The notes beneath the pieces are model-generated. The model saw only the letters and a program-made list of their open reading frames with translations. It was not told the DNA's origin and ran no database searches. DNA of 64,000 bases from Arthrobacter_N sp051262515. GTDB lineage: Bacteria; Actinomycetota; Actinomycetes; Actinomycetales; Micrococcaceae. Below, piece by piece: positions 44,349-52,534 of the stretch. The stretch spans positions 29,788-93,787 of the forward strand of contig NZ_JBIMER010000010.1 in the NCBI RefSeq assembly GCF_051262515.1. The letters are read 5' to 3'. The position numbers were made by a program, and so were the translations under genes. The first letter of the stretch is position 1, and each line of letters starts with the position of its first letter.

Positions 44349-45913
44349 GCCGGCTCCGGCAGCGGTCCCGCGGTCCGGTCCCCGCGCATCGCCTTGAGGA
44401 TCAACTCGGCGCTGATCATGCACATGGGAACGCCGACTCCCGGCCGTACGGAGCTGCCGGCGTAGAGCAGGCCGGAGACCTTGCGGCTGCGGATACCCGG
44501 CCGCAGAAACGCGGACTGCCGCAGGGTGTGGGCGGCGCCGAGGGCGCTGCCGCGCCAGGCGTTGACGTTCCGCGCGAAGTCGGCCGGTCCGTACGTGCGG
44601 CGCACGGCGATGCGTTCGCGCAGGTTCCCGACCCCGGTCCATGCGGCCAGCTGGTCGATCGCGGCGTCCGCCACCCGCTCCACCCGCGGCGACCCGCCGC
44701 CGTCGTGCCCGCCGCTTCCCCAGGACTCGTCCGCGGGGGAGGGGACCAGGATGAACAGGTTCTCGTCTCCGGCGGGCGCCACGGCGTCGTCGGTCGCGCT
44801 GGGGCGGCAGACGTAGATGGACGTCTCGTCGGCGAGGTCGCGCCCTGCCTCGATCCGGCCGAAGTTCTCGCGCCAGTCGGACGTGAAGAGCAGGTTATGG
44901 TGGGCGAGTTCGGGCAGGCCGCCGCGGATGCCCAGGCACACCAGCACGGCGCTGGGCCCGGAATCGCGGCGCCGCCACGCCTTCTCCGGATGGGTGCGCA
45001 GGCGCTCGGGCAGCAGCTCGGTCTCCACGTGGTGCAGGTCCGCGGCGGCGACGACCGTTCCCGCCTCCTGGCGGTGCGTGGCGCCGTCGTCGGACGCCCA
45101 GACGACCCCGGCGACGCGCTCGCCGTCGGGCCCCGGCGCCGTCTCGATGCCGCGCACCGTGGCGCCCGTGGTGATCCGGACGCCGGCGGCGCGCGCCACG
45201 CGTTCCATGGCGTCGACCAGCGCGGCGAACCCGCCGCGCGGGTACAGCACGCCGTCGGCCAGGTCCAGGTGGCTCATCAGGTGGTACATCGCGGGTGCCC
45301 GGAACGGCGTGGTCCCGAGGAACACCGCGGGGTAGCCCAGCAGCTGGCGTTGGCGCGGGTCCTTGAAGCTTCCGGACACGAAGGAGGCCAGCGGCTGCAG
45401 CAGCAGCCGGCCCAGGCGGCCGACGCGGGAAACGACGGCGGGGCGCAGCAGCCCTCGCAGGCTGGCGAAGTCGTCGTAGAGGAAGTGTGCCTTGGCCAGG
45501 CGGTAGGTCTCCGCGGCGGAATCGAGGTATCGGCCGAGCCGGGCGCCCGATCCGGCGTCCATGGACTCGAACAGGGCGGCGGCCCGTTCGCGCCCGCTGA
45601 GCACGTCGACCGGCGCCCGGTGCCCCTCGAACCACGTCCGGTAGGCCGGCTCCAGCGGCACCAGATCCAGTTCGGCGGCCGCGCTGGTGCCCATCAGGGC
45701 GAACCAGTGGTCGATCACCTCCGGCATAAGGTACCAGGACGGTCCGGTGTCGAAGCGGAAGCCGTCCTTCTCCCACCGACCGGCGCGGCCGCCGAGCCCG
45801 TCGTTCTTCTCCAGCAACACGGTGGCGTGCCCCTCGCGCGCGAGCAGACCGGCCGTGGCGAGCCCGGCGATGCCGCCGCCGATGACCACGCAGGGTCCGT
45901 CCGGCGCCGTCAC
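44345..45913 (-). CDS. crtI: phytoene desaturase
   Basis: A 522-residue FAD enzyme that desaturates phytoene to lycopene. CVVIGGGIAGLATAGLLAREG is the N-terminal FAD-binding loop, followed by DGLGGRAGRWEKDGFRFDTG. The C-terminal PROSITE-type block is SGLLYAGSSVRPGVGVPMCM. Start GTG 45913 overlaps the crtB stop (GTGA). Length is typical of bacterial four-step CrtI. Confidence 0.95.
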   Translation of the reverse strand: MTAPDGPCVVIGGGIAGLATAGLLAREGHATVLLEKNDGLGGRAGRWEKDGFRFDTGPSWYLMPEVIDHWFALMGTSAAAELDLVPLEPAYRTWFEGHRAPVDVLSGRERAAALFESMDAGSGARLGRYLDSAAETYRLAKAHFLYDDFASLRGLLRPAVVSRVGRLGRLLLQPLASFVSGSFKDPRQRQLLGYPAVFLGTTPFRAPAMYHLMSHLDLADGVLYPRGGFAALVDAMERVARAAGVRITTGATVRGIETAPGPDGERVAGVVWASDDGATHRQEAGTVVAAADLHHVETELLPERLRTHPEKAWRRRDSGPSAVLVCLGIRGGLPELAHHNLLFTSDWRENFGRIEAGRDLADETSIYVCRPSATDDAVAPAGDENLFILVPSPADESWGSGGHDGGGSPRVERVADAAIDQLAAWTGVGNLRERIAVRRTYGPADFARNVNAWRGSALGAAHTLRQSAFLRPGIRSRKVSGLLYAGSSVRPGVGVPMCMISAELILKAMRGDRTAGPLPEPA

Positions 45914-46794
45914 CGGCGTGCCCCGTGCGCCGGCTGCAACGCGAGGACCCGGACGGCGACCGCGGCCTTCGCGGCCGCGGGAACGCGGATCCGTCCGGAG
46001 CGCAGGCGGGCGGCCGGCGCGCGGTCCAGCCGGTCGACGAGTTCCGCGAAGAGCCCGTGGGCCAGGGCCACGGCCCGGCGCGCTCCCGGTGCGAGGAGCG
46101 CGATGCCGGCCTCGGCGGCGGCGAGGTCGGTGCGGATGTCCGCGACCAGCTCGGCCTTCCGGGCGTCGTCGATCTCCCCGGCGGAGGCACCCGGGAAATA
46201 GGAGCGGCCCAGCTCGCCGCCGTCGGCAGCGAGGTCGCGCAGGAAGTTCACCTTTTGGAACGCGGCGCCGAGGCGGGTCGCCGCGTGCTTGAGCTCGGCG
46301 TCGTGCCCGCTAAGGGCCCCGGGCATGGACTGGAACACGCGCAGGCACATCAGGCCCACCACCTCCGCCGAGCCGTGGATGTACTCGCCCAGCGAGTCGT
46401 CCGTGTGCCGGGAGGTGCTGATGTCGGCGCGCATCGACGCGAAGAAGGGGCGGGTCAGCTCGGTGCCGATCACGTGGGAGCGCGCCGTGGCCGCGAAGGC
46501 GTGCACGGCCAGGTTGGTGCTGTAGCCGCAGGCCAGGGCGGACTCCGTCTCGCGTTCCAGGGTGTCGAGCTGGGCCGCGACGGCCTCCGGGTCCAGTCCC
46601 GCGGCGGCCGCGGCGCCGTCCACCGCCTCATCGGCGATGCGCACCAGCGCGTAGATGTTCTCGACGCCGCGGCGCGCGTCCCCGCCGAGCAGGCGGCAGG
46701 CCATGCCGAACGACGTCGAATAGCAGGAGATGACGACGCCGGCACTGCGCGTCGCGGCGTCCGAATAGCGTCCCAGCGGACCGAGGGTCTTCAT
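45910..46794 (-). CDS. crtB: phytoene synthase
   Basis: A 294-residue squalene/phytoene synthase joining two geranylgeranyl diphosphates. VRIADEAVD supplies the first Asp-rich motif (DxxxD) and LGAAFQKVNFLRDLAAD the second, and SYFPGASAGEID follows as in the family. It starts four bases after the crtE stop. It is the committed step to carotenoids. Confidence 0.95.
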   Translation of the reverse strand: MKTLGPLGRYSDAATRSAGVVISCYSTSFGMACRLLGGDARRGVENIYALVRIADEAVDGAAAAAGLDPEAVAAQLDTLERETESALACGYSTNLAVHAFAATARSHVIGTELTRPFFASMRADISTSRHTDDSLGEYIHGSAEVVGLMCLRVFQSMPGALSGHDAELKHAATRLGAAFQKVNFLRDLAADGGELGRSYFPGASAGEIDDARKAELVADIRTDLAAAEAGIALLAPGARRAVALAHGLFAELVDRLDRAPAARLRSGRIRVPAAAKAAVAVRVLALQPAHGARR

Positions 46795-46798
46795 GGTT

Positions 46799-47848
46799 CT
46801 AGTGCTCCCGGTTCAGGACGTGGCGGGCGATGGATTCGAGTTCGGCGTGGCGTGCCGGATCCAAGCCGAGGCCGGCGGCCTCCTCGAGCGCGGCCGAGAC
46901 GAGGCCCGCGGCCAGCGCGCGGGCACGGGTCTCGGCGCCGCTGGCCCGCAGGGCCTCGCGTACCGGCGCCACGCCGGATTCCGAACGCCGGTAGGCGTCC
47001 CACGCGGCGGTGAACTCCGGGTCGGCGGACGCGAAGGCCGTCAGCACCGTGCGCTTGCCGCCGCGGAGGTCCGACTCGATTGATTTGCCGGTGGTGGCCG
47101 GGTCGCCGAAGGTGCCGAGGACGTCGTCGACCACCTGGTAGGCCGTGCCGATGCGGCGGCCGATCGATCCCAGCCGGGCGGCGTCGGCCTCCTCGGCGCC
47201 GGCCAGCAGCGCGCCCGCGTGCAGCGGCGCCTCGAACGAGTAGGCGGCCGTCTTGAGACGTTCCATGGTCAGCACCTGGTCGAGTTCCACGGCCTCGGGC
47301 GCCAGGGAGAACAGGAGGTCGTCCAGCTCGCCGGCCGCGGACGCCTGGATGGCGCCGTGGACGACGTCGACGATCTCGCCGGTCCGGCCGACTGCGGCCC
47401 CGGCGGTCGCCGCGAGCTTGACCGCTCCGGCGAGCAGCAGGTCCCCGGCGATGATCGACGCGGAGTGCCCGGCGTGCTCGGCCTCCTCGCGGCCGAACCC
47501 GGCGAGTGCCGCCTCGTCCCGGTACAGGGCGCCGACCGTGGGCGCGCCGCGACGGACAAAGTCGCGGTCGATGACGTCGTCGTGCACCAGCAGGGCCGCG
47601 TGCAGCATCTCGAAGGCGGCGCCCAGCCGGGCGCACGAGCGGTGGTCCGTGCCGCCGTAGGCCCGGAACCCGAAGTGGACCAGCCGCGGGCGCAGCCACT
47701 TGCCGCCCGCGACCGTGCCCTCAAGCCGGGACCAGAGCGTTTCGAAGTTGGGTGATGCGATGCCGGGGTGCCGGCGCGAGGCGCGGACCTCGGCCTCGAG
47801 TTCGCGCCGGACGGCGGCGCGGTAGTCCTCGGTGCGGGTCAGTTCCAT
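46799..47848 (-). CDS. crtE: geranylgeranyl diphosphate synthase (polyprenyl synthetase)
   Basis: A 349-residue trans-prenyl diphosphate synthase. GGKWLRPRLV, the first Asp-rich motif in ALLVHDDVIDRD and the second in YQVVDDVLGTFGD are all present. In a carotenoid operon it is expected to make GGPP (C20) for CrtB. It overlaps the end of the MarR-type regulator gene by 10 bases, so both are on one transcript. Confidence 0.93.
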   Translation of the reverse strand: MELTRTEDYRAAVRRELEAEVRASRRHPGIASPNFETLWSRLEGTVAGGKWLRPRLVHFGFRAYGGTDHRSCARLGAAFEMLHAALLVHDDVIDRDFVRRGAPTVGALYRDEAALAGFGREEAEHAGHSASIIAGDLLLAGAVKLAATAGAAVGRTGEIVDVVHGAIQASAAGELDDLLFSLAPEAVELDQVLTMERLKTAAYSFEAPLHAGALLAGAEEADAARLGSIGRRIGTAYQVVDDVLGTFGDPATTGKSIESDLRGGKRTVLTAFASADPEFTAAWDAYRRSESGVAPVREALRASGAETRARALAAGLVSAALEEAAGLGLDPARHAELESIARHVLNREH

Positions 47849-48351
47849 GCCGGGCCGCCAGTGTCGGCATGCGGTTCTTCCGCCTCGGCCATTTCGGCGG
47901 CGCGATCCCTCATGGCGGCGACGACGGAGTCGAGGTAGGTCACGACGGCGGCCTGGCCGGCGTCGTCCATGCCCGACACGACCGTGTCCGTTTCCAGAAT
48001 CATCGGCATGAGCTGCTCCATGGTCTCGCGGATGGTGGACTCCGTCGGCTCCACCAGCCAGCGGCGCCGGTCGGTGGCGTGCGGAACGCGCCGAGCGTGT
48101 CCCGCCGCCACCAGCCTATCCACGACGGTGGTGGTTGCGGCGCTGGTGAGGTGCACGGCGCGGGCGAGTTCGCCCGGGCTCATCGAGCGCGCGCGCATGA
48201 GGTGCTGCATGGCCTGGAAATCGGTCTCGTTGATGTTCAGGTGGAGTCGCATCCGGTATTCCATGAGCTCGTTCAACACCAGGACCTCGCGCAGGCGGTG
48301 GCTGGCCGCGTGCACGCGGGGAGGAGTGAAGGCGGGCCGTTCGGGTTCCAT
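47839..48351 (-). CDS. crtR: MarR family regulator of carotenoid genes (CrtR-like)
   Basis: A 170-residue MarR winged-helix regulator: INETDFQAMQHLMRARSMSP then GELARAVHLTSAATTTVVDRL, and the wing RVPHATDRRRWLV. In Corynebacterium CrtR represses the C50 operon and is released by GGPP-type diphosphates, though there it is divergent from crtE. Here it is the first gene of the operon itself, overlapping crtE by 10 bases, so it would repress its own transcript. A perfect palindrome lies about 25-34 bases before its start. The symbol is given by context. Confidence 0.85.
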   Translation of the reverse strand: MEPERPAFTPPRVHAASHRLREVLVLNELMEYRMRLHLNINETDFQAMQHLMRARSMSPGELARAVHLTSAATTTVVDRLVAAGHARRVPHATDRRRWLVEPTESTIRETMEQLMPMILETDTVVSGMDDAGQAAVVTYLDSVVAAMRDRAAEMAEAEEPHADTGGPAWN

Positions 48352-48370
48352 GCTCTCCCGTCAAGGTAGT

Positions 48371-48385
48371 TAGAATTTCTAGAAA
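48371..48385. promoter_or_regulatory. palindrome TTTCTAGAAA in the crt / tspO divergent region
   Basis: TTTCTAGAAA at 48376-48385 is a perfect 10-base palindrome, overlapping TAGAA-T-TTCTA at 48371-48381. It is AT-rich within GC-rich sequence and lies just before crtR, where a MarR-type autorepressor would act. The direct repeat GCCGGTAGA occurs further on, at about 48422 and 48452, nearer the divergent gene. Confidence 0.5.
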
Positions 48386-48498
48386 CATACTCGTGGAATG
48401 ACATTGATTTGTCGAGCGACGGCCGGTAGACATGGTGTCGGTCGACAGTGTGCCGGTAGAACTTGATGGGGAAAACACCGAGGAACGGAGCGCACGGC

Positions 48499-49335
48499 AT
48501 GGGGCACAGCGAACCACTGGGCAGGAAAGCGGCGGCGTGGGCGGTTGCCGCCTGCGTCGCGGCATCGATAGTTTTCGCCTTTCTCGGCAGCGGCGCGCTG
48601 GGCGGAACGCCCATCCAGGATGCTGCCGGCGGCTGGCTGTCCGCCGACGGCACGCCCCTGGCGCCCGCGGGCGGAGCGTTTTCGATCTGGAGCGTCGTCT
48701 ACGCCGGACTCGTGGTCTACGCGGCGGTCCAGCTCCTGCCCTCCCGGCTGCGCTCGGAGCGGCACCGCGCGCTCCGCCCCTGGACCGCGGCTTCGGTGGT
48801 GCTCAATGCCGCCTGGATCTGGGTGGCCCAGGCCGGATGGCTGGCCGTGAGCGTGCTGGTCATGCTCCTCCTGCTTGCCGTGCTTGCCCGCATCATGGTC
48901 CTGCTCGTGGCGCGGCCGGTCGGCAGCGCGCTGGACGCGATCGTCGTCGACGGCACGTTCGGGCTGTACCTCGGATGGGTGATGGTCGCGACCGTGGCCA
49001 ACGTCTCCGCCTGGCTGGCATCCCTCGGGTTCGCGGCGTTAGGCCTTCCCGTGCCCGTCGCCGCCGGAATCGTGTTGGCGCTTGCCTTGGCCGCCGGCAC
49101 CGCGCTCGCCTTCTACACCGGCGGACGCCTGGCTCCCGCCGCGGCCATCGTCTGGGGACTGGCGTGGATCGGCGTCGGACGGCTCGACGGCGGAACGGTC
49201 TCCCAACCGATCGCCTGGACGGCCGGTGCGGCCGCCGTGCTGATGGTGGTCGCGACGCTCCTGGCCCGCCGCACGCCCCGGGCCCGGACCGAACACAGCC
49301 GGCGGCTCGCCGTGATGCACGGGACGCGGCGGTGA
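48499..49335 (+). CDS. TspO/MBR-like tryptophan-rich membrane protein
   Basis: A 278-residue protein with seven to eight hydrophobic segments. FSIWSVVYAGLVVYAAVQLLP and NAAWIWVAQAGWLAVSVLVM resemble TspO/MBR (peripheral benzodiazepine receptor-like) proteins, but it is longer than the 160-residue classical family. ATG 48499 has GGAG eight bases upstream; ATG 48466 is the alternative. It is divergent from the carotenoid operon. In Rhodobacter the TspO gene (crtK) is also in the carotenoid cluster. Its stop overlaps the next start (GTGA). Confidence 0.75.
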   Translation: MGHSEPLGRKAAAWAVAACVAASIVFAFLGSGALGGTPIQDAAGGWLSADGTPLAPAGGAFSIWSVVYAGLVVYAAVQLLPSRLRSERHRALRPWTAASVVLNAAWIWVAQAGWLAVSVLVMLLLLAVLARIMVLLVARPVGSALDAIVVDGTFGLYLGWVMVATVANVSAWLASLGFAALGLPVPVAAGIVLALALAAGTALAFYTGGRLAPAAAIVWGLAWIGVGRLDGGTVSQPIAWTAGAAAVLMVVATLLARRTPRARTEHSRRLAVMHGTRR

Positions 49336-50801
49336 GCGTCGTCGCGGTCGCCGGTGCGACGGGCTACATCGGCGGGCGGCTGGTGCCGCTCCTGCTCGAA
49401 CGCGGGCACACGGTCCGAGTGCTGACCCGGGACGGTTCCAAGCTGCGTGACGTGCCGTGGGGCTCCGCCGTCGACGTCGTGGAGGGTTCGCTCGAGGACG
49501 CCGGCACCGCGACCGCGCTGGTCGAGGGCACCGACGTCGTCTACTATCTGGTGCACTCCATGGGGGGCGCGGGCGCCGCCGACTTCGAGCGCACCGAACG
49601 CAAGTGCGCGCTCAACACGGCGTCCGCCGCGCGCAACGCCGGCGTCGGCCGGATCGTCTACCTCTCGGGGCTGCACCCCGACGGTGAACTCAGCCGGCAT
49701 CTGGCCTCGCGCGCCGAGGTGGGGGAGATCCTGCTGGGATCCGGCGTGCCCACCATGGTGCTGCAGGCCGGCCTGGTGATCGGCTCCGGATCCGCGAGCT
49801 TCGAGATGGTGCGCCACCTGACCGACGTGCTCCCGGTGATGCCCGCGCCGCGGTGGGTTGAGAACCGGATCCAGCCCATCGCCGTGCGCGACGCGCTGCA
49901 CTACCTGACGGCCGCGGCCGACGTCCCGGCGGAGGTGTCCGGGACGTTCGACGTCGGCGGGCCGGACGTCCTGACGTACGCCGAGATGATGCGCGGCTAC
50001 GCCCGCGTGGCCGGGCTCCGCGAGCCGTTGGTGGTCGCGCTGCCGGTGCTGACGCCGTGGCTGGCCGCGCAGTGGGTGAACCTGGTGACGCCGATTCCGC
50101 GCAGCCTTGCGATCCCGCTCGTCGAATCGCTGCAGCACGACTGCGTGGTCCGCGAACACGGAATCGACGCCGTGATCCCGCCGCCCGAGGGAGGCCCGAC
50201 CGGCTACCTCAAGGCGGTCGAATTGGCGCTGATCAAGATCGAGGCGGGCGCCGTGGAGACGTCGTGGGCCACGGCCCACGCGATCGGCGAACCGGCCGAA
50301 CCGCTTCCGAGCGATCCGGAGTGGGCCGGGCGCACGGTGTTCACGGATGCGCGCGAACGGGCGACCAGCGCGACGCCGGAGCAGGTGTGGAAGGTGATCG
50401 AGGGCATCGGCGGGGAGAACGGCTGGTACTCGCTGCCCTTGGCCTGGTCCGTCCGCGGGCTGATGGACAAGGTGGCCGGCGGGGTGGGGTTAGAACGCGG
50501 ACGCCGCAGCCGGGACCGGCTGCGGTTCAACGACGTCGTGGACTGGTGGCGGGTCGAATCGCTGGAACCCGGGCGGGCGCTGCTGCTGCGCGCGGAGATG
50601 AAGGTCCCCGGGGGAGCGTGGCTGGAGCTGTCCGTGGATCCGGCGGATTCCGGCGGCAGCGTCTACCGGCAGCGGGCCATCTTCCTCCCGCGCGGTTTGG
50701 CCGGGCGCGCCTACTGGCTGGCCGTGCTTCCGTTCCACGGGGTCATCTTCAAGTCCATGGCGGACCGGGTGACGGCGGCGGCGGTGGGCGCAGTCGCCTA
50801 G
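49332..50801 (+). CDS. SDR-family NAD(P)-binding protein with DUF2867 domain
   Basis: A 489-residue two-domain protein. Residues 1-320 are an atypical short-chain dehydrogenase/NmrA-like fold (VAVAGATGYIGGRLVPLLLERG, VVYYLVHSMGG, IVYLSGLHPDGELS). Residues about 340-489 are a DUF2867 START-like domain (SATPEQVWKVIEGIGGENGW, LEPGRALLLRAEMKVPGGAWL). GTG 49332 overlaps the upstream stop. It may modify or bind a hydrophobic compound; being coupled to the TspO-like gene beside carotenoid genes hints at isoprenoid or membrane lipid chemistry, which is inference. Confidence 0.85.
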   Translation: MSVVAVAGATGYIGGRLVPLLLERGHTVRVLTRDGSKLRDVPWGSAVDVVEGSLEDAGTATALVEGTDVVYYLVHSMGGAGAADFERTERKCALNTASAARNAGVGRIVYLSGLHPDGELSRHLASRAEVGEILLGSGVPTMVLQAGLVIGSGSASFEMVRHLTDVLPVMPAPRWVENRIQPIAVRDALHYLTAAADVPAEVSGTFDVGGPDVLTYAEMMRGYARVAGLREPLVVALPVLTPWLAAQWVNLVTPIPRSLAIPLVESLQHDCVVREHGIDAVIPPPEGGPTGYLKAVELALIKIEAGAVETSWATAHAIGEPAEPLPSDPEWAGRTVFTDARERATSATPEQVWKVIEGIGGENGWYSLPLAWSVRGLMDKVAGGVGLERGRRSRDRLRFNDVVDWWRVESLEPGRALLLRAEMKVPGGAWLELSVDPADSGGSVYRQRAIFLPRGLAGRAYWLAVLPFHGVIFKSMADRVTAAAVGAVA

Positions 50802-50833
50802 CGGGACCTGCCGCGCTGCGGCCAGGCGGGGAA

Positions 50834-51313
50834 CTACCGCGCGGGCAGGCCTAGCAGTCCCGTGGTCCGGTAGCCGATGACCTCGCGCAGGAACATGGAC
50901 GTGGACGTGCGGGTGATGCCGGGGCAGAAGCGGATCTCCTCGCTGACCCGGTAGAGGTCGTCCGGGTCCGTGGCCACCACCCGGATCAGCAGGTCGGTGT
51001 CCCCGGCGGGCGCGAAGCACTCCAGCACCTCCGGGATTTTCCGCAGGGCCTCGATGGCCTCGTTCAGCTGGGACTGGTCCAGCTCGGCGCTGACGGCAGC
51101 CGAGACCCCCCGGCCCAGCGCGGCCGGCGTGATGCGGCTGCTGTTGGGGCGCAGCGCGCCGGAGCCCGCGAGCTTCTCGAGGCGCGATTGCACGGTGCCG
51201 CGGGCGAGCCCCAGGCGCTGGGCCAGCATCATGACGGGGATGCGCGGGTCGTCGTCGAGGGCGGAGAGGATCCGCCGGTCCGTCTCGTCGAGCTTGTACG
51301 TGTCGGGGGTCAT
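50834..51313 (-). CDS. Lrp/AsnC family transcriptional regulator
   Basis: A 159-residue Lrp/AsnC regulator. The helix-turn-helix is LDETDRRILSALDDDPRIPV then LAQRLGLARGTVQSRLEKLA. The ligand domain has CFAPAGDTDLLIRVVATDPD. It has no coding partner directly divergent from it: 373 bases of noncoding sequence follow upstream, with repeated TGACC motifs near its start. Its target is therefore unclear; it may mainly regulate itself or the presumed RNA in this gap. Confidence 0.9.
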   Translation of the reverse strand: MTPDTYKLDETDRRILSALDDDPRIPVMMLAQRLGLARGTVQSRLEKLAGSGALRPNSSRITPAALGRGVSAAVSAELDQSQLNEAIEALRKIPEVLECFAPAGDTDLLIRVVATDPDDLYRVSEEIRFCPGITRTSTSMFLREVIGYRTTGLLGLPAR

Positions 51314-51686
51314 GGGTCTCCTAGGGCTGGCGAACCCGGTTGCGTCGGGGGGTGTACTGCGAATCCGGTCAGAGTGACCAGATGGCGCGCCCTGACCGTC
51401 TCCAGACTAGGCATAATGACCAGTCAATCCCAAGTCTGTTGCGCGGTATGACCGATCCTTGCTTCACTGGACGCAGATGCGGGGCGGCGCCACAAGCGCG
51501 GCACCCGCGCGTTGACGGTTCGCGGCGACAACCCCGCGGCGGCCCGGCACGGCCCACGAGGCCCGCAACGACAAGAGCATACAAGCGAAGGGACCCGCGC
51601 GGCCACGGCCGCGCGGGTCCCTTCGCTTGTCCACATTCGCGCGTCCCGGCTGGATCGGGGCCGAAAGTCGGGATAGCTTCGTCATC
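51314..51686. other. 373-base gap: TGACC repeats near lrp and a long hairpin
   Basis: No convincing protein gene is seen. Near the lrp start the motif TGACC(A/G) occurs at about 51375, 51393, 51418 and 51449, spaced 18, 25 and 31 bases, plausible Lrp contact points. GCATAAT at about 51411 could be a -10 box on the plus strand. The right part holds the perfect hairpin described separately. A short ORF across 51340-51690 has no ribosome site and unlikely composition. Confidence 0.5.
51581..51630. terminator. perfect inverted repeat with 24-bp arms
   Basis: The arm at 51581-51604 (ACAAGCGAAGGGACCCGCGC then GGCC) is exactly complementary to 51607-51630, with two bases between. As RNA it would form a very stable hairpin with a small loop. 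There is no T-tract, as is common for actinobacterial terminators. Both flanking genes point away from it, so it must end an unseen transcript (possibly a small RNA) or serve another role. Confidence 0.6.
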
Positions 51687-51929
51687 ATGAGATTCATGCG
51701 TCTTGAGGATGTGGCCGAGGAGCTGAACGTCAACATGCCCCAGGTCCGTTCCCTCGTGCGCAGCGGGGACCTGCCCGCGATCAAGGTCGGCGGCCGGGGA
51801 GTGTGGCGCGTGGAGCGCGCCGAGCTCGAGGCGTACATCCAGCGGCAGTACTCCGCTGCCCGCGAGTCGCGCTCCGCCGTGGACCCGGGAACCGAACGGG
51901 ACGCGGTCGAACAAGACCACGGCGCGTAG
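51687..51929 (+). CDS. small excisionase/MerR-type helix-turn-helix protein
   Basis: An 80-residue protein: MRFMRLEDVAEELNVNMPQV, then RSLVRSGDLPAIKVGGRGVW and RVERAELEAYIQRQY. This is the helix-turn-helix domain of the excisionase (Xis/MerR-like) family, which in actinobacteria includes small stand-alone regulators such as BldC. The acidic tail is unstructured. ATG 51687 is used; the frame extends to 51627 without a ribosome site. No integrase is nearby, so a regulator is more likely than a true excisionase. Confidence 0.8.
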   Translation: MRFMRLEDVAEELNVNMPQVRSLVRSGDLPAIKVGGRGVWRVERAELEAYIQRQYSAARESRSAVDPGTERDAVEQDHGA

Positions 51930-51995
51930 GACTGTTGCGGCGCCGCCGGCGGCGGTAGCGTTCAAGCCCACCGGCATATCGAGGAAGGCCCCCCC

Positions 51996-52517
51996 ATGGC
52001 GGAGCAGACTCCCACTATCGACCACGAGTTGTACAGCGCGTACCTCAACGAGCACTTGCTCGCGTCCGAGTCCGGCGTGAAGGCCTTCAGGGCCGCGGCG
52101 GACACGTGGGACGGCACCGAGTACCGCGCCGTTTTCCTTGACCTGGTGCAGCAGATCGACGCCGACAAGCGCGACCTGCTGCGCATCATGGCGGCGCTCG
52201 GATACAAGCCGAGTCCCGTGAAGGAGGCTTTGACGCTTGCGGCGAATACCGTGGGCCGGTTCAATCCCGTGAACATCCTGCGCTCCAAGAAAGCGGGCAT
52301 GACGCAGTTGGAACTCGACGTCCTGGTGGGTATGGTGCGCACCAAGGCCATGATGTGGGAGACGCTGATCATGCTCGCCGACGCGGACAAGCGCCTCGAT
52401 CCCGCACTGCTGGCCGATTTGGAGCGCCGGTCCGAGCACCAGATGCGCCAGATCCGGGGCGTCAACAACGAAACGCACCGGCGGCGGTTCATGCCGCCGG
52501 CCAGCGACGACAGGTAG
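51996..52517 (+). CDS. conserved-looking helical protein of unknown function
   Basis: A 173-residue protein I do not recognise. It is predicted helical throughout (LYSAYLNEHLLASESGVKAF, YRAVFLDLVQQIDADKRDLL, ELDVLVGMVRTKAMMWETLI), with no signal or membrane segment. The arrangement of Glu, His and long helices resembles four-helix ferritin-like bundles, but no clear metal motif is seen. GAGGAAGG precedes ATG 51996. It lies just before the FAD oxidoreductase on the same strand. Confidence 0.8.
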   Translation: MAEQTPTIDHELYSAYLNEHLLASESGVKAFRAAADTWDGTEYRAVFLDLVQQIDADKRDLLRIMAALGYKPSPVKEALTLAANTVGRFNPVNILRSKKAGMTQLELDVLVGMVRTKAMMWETLIMLADADKRLDPALLADLERRSEHQMRQIRGVNNETHRRRFMPPASDDR

Positions 52518-52534
52518 TGGGGAGCGCACAGCGC

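Noticed and set aside
51340..51690. 116-codon ORF in the gap before the excisionase-like gene
   Set aside because: No ribosome site, Arg/Pro-rich, crosses the perfect hairpin and overlaps the next gene start.
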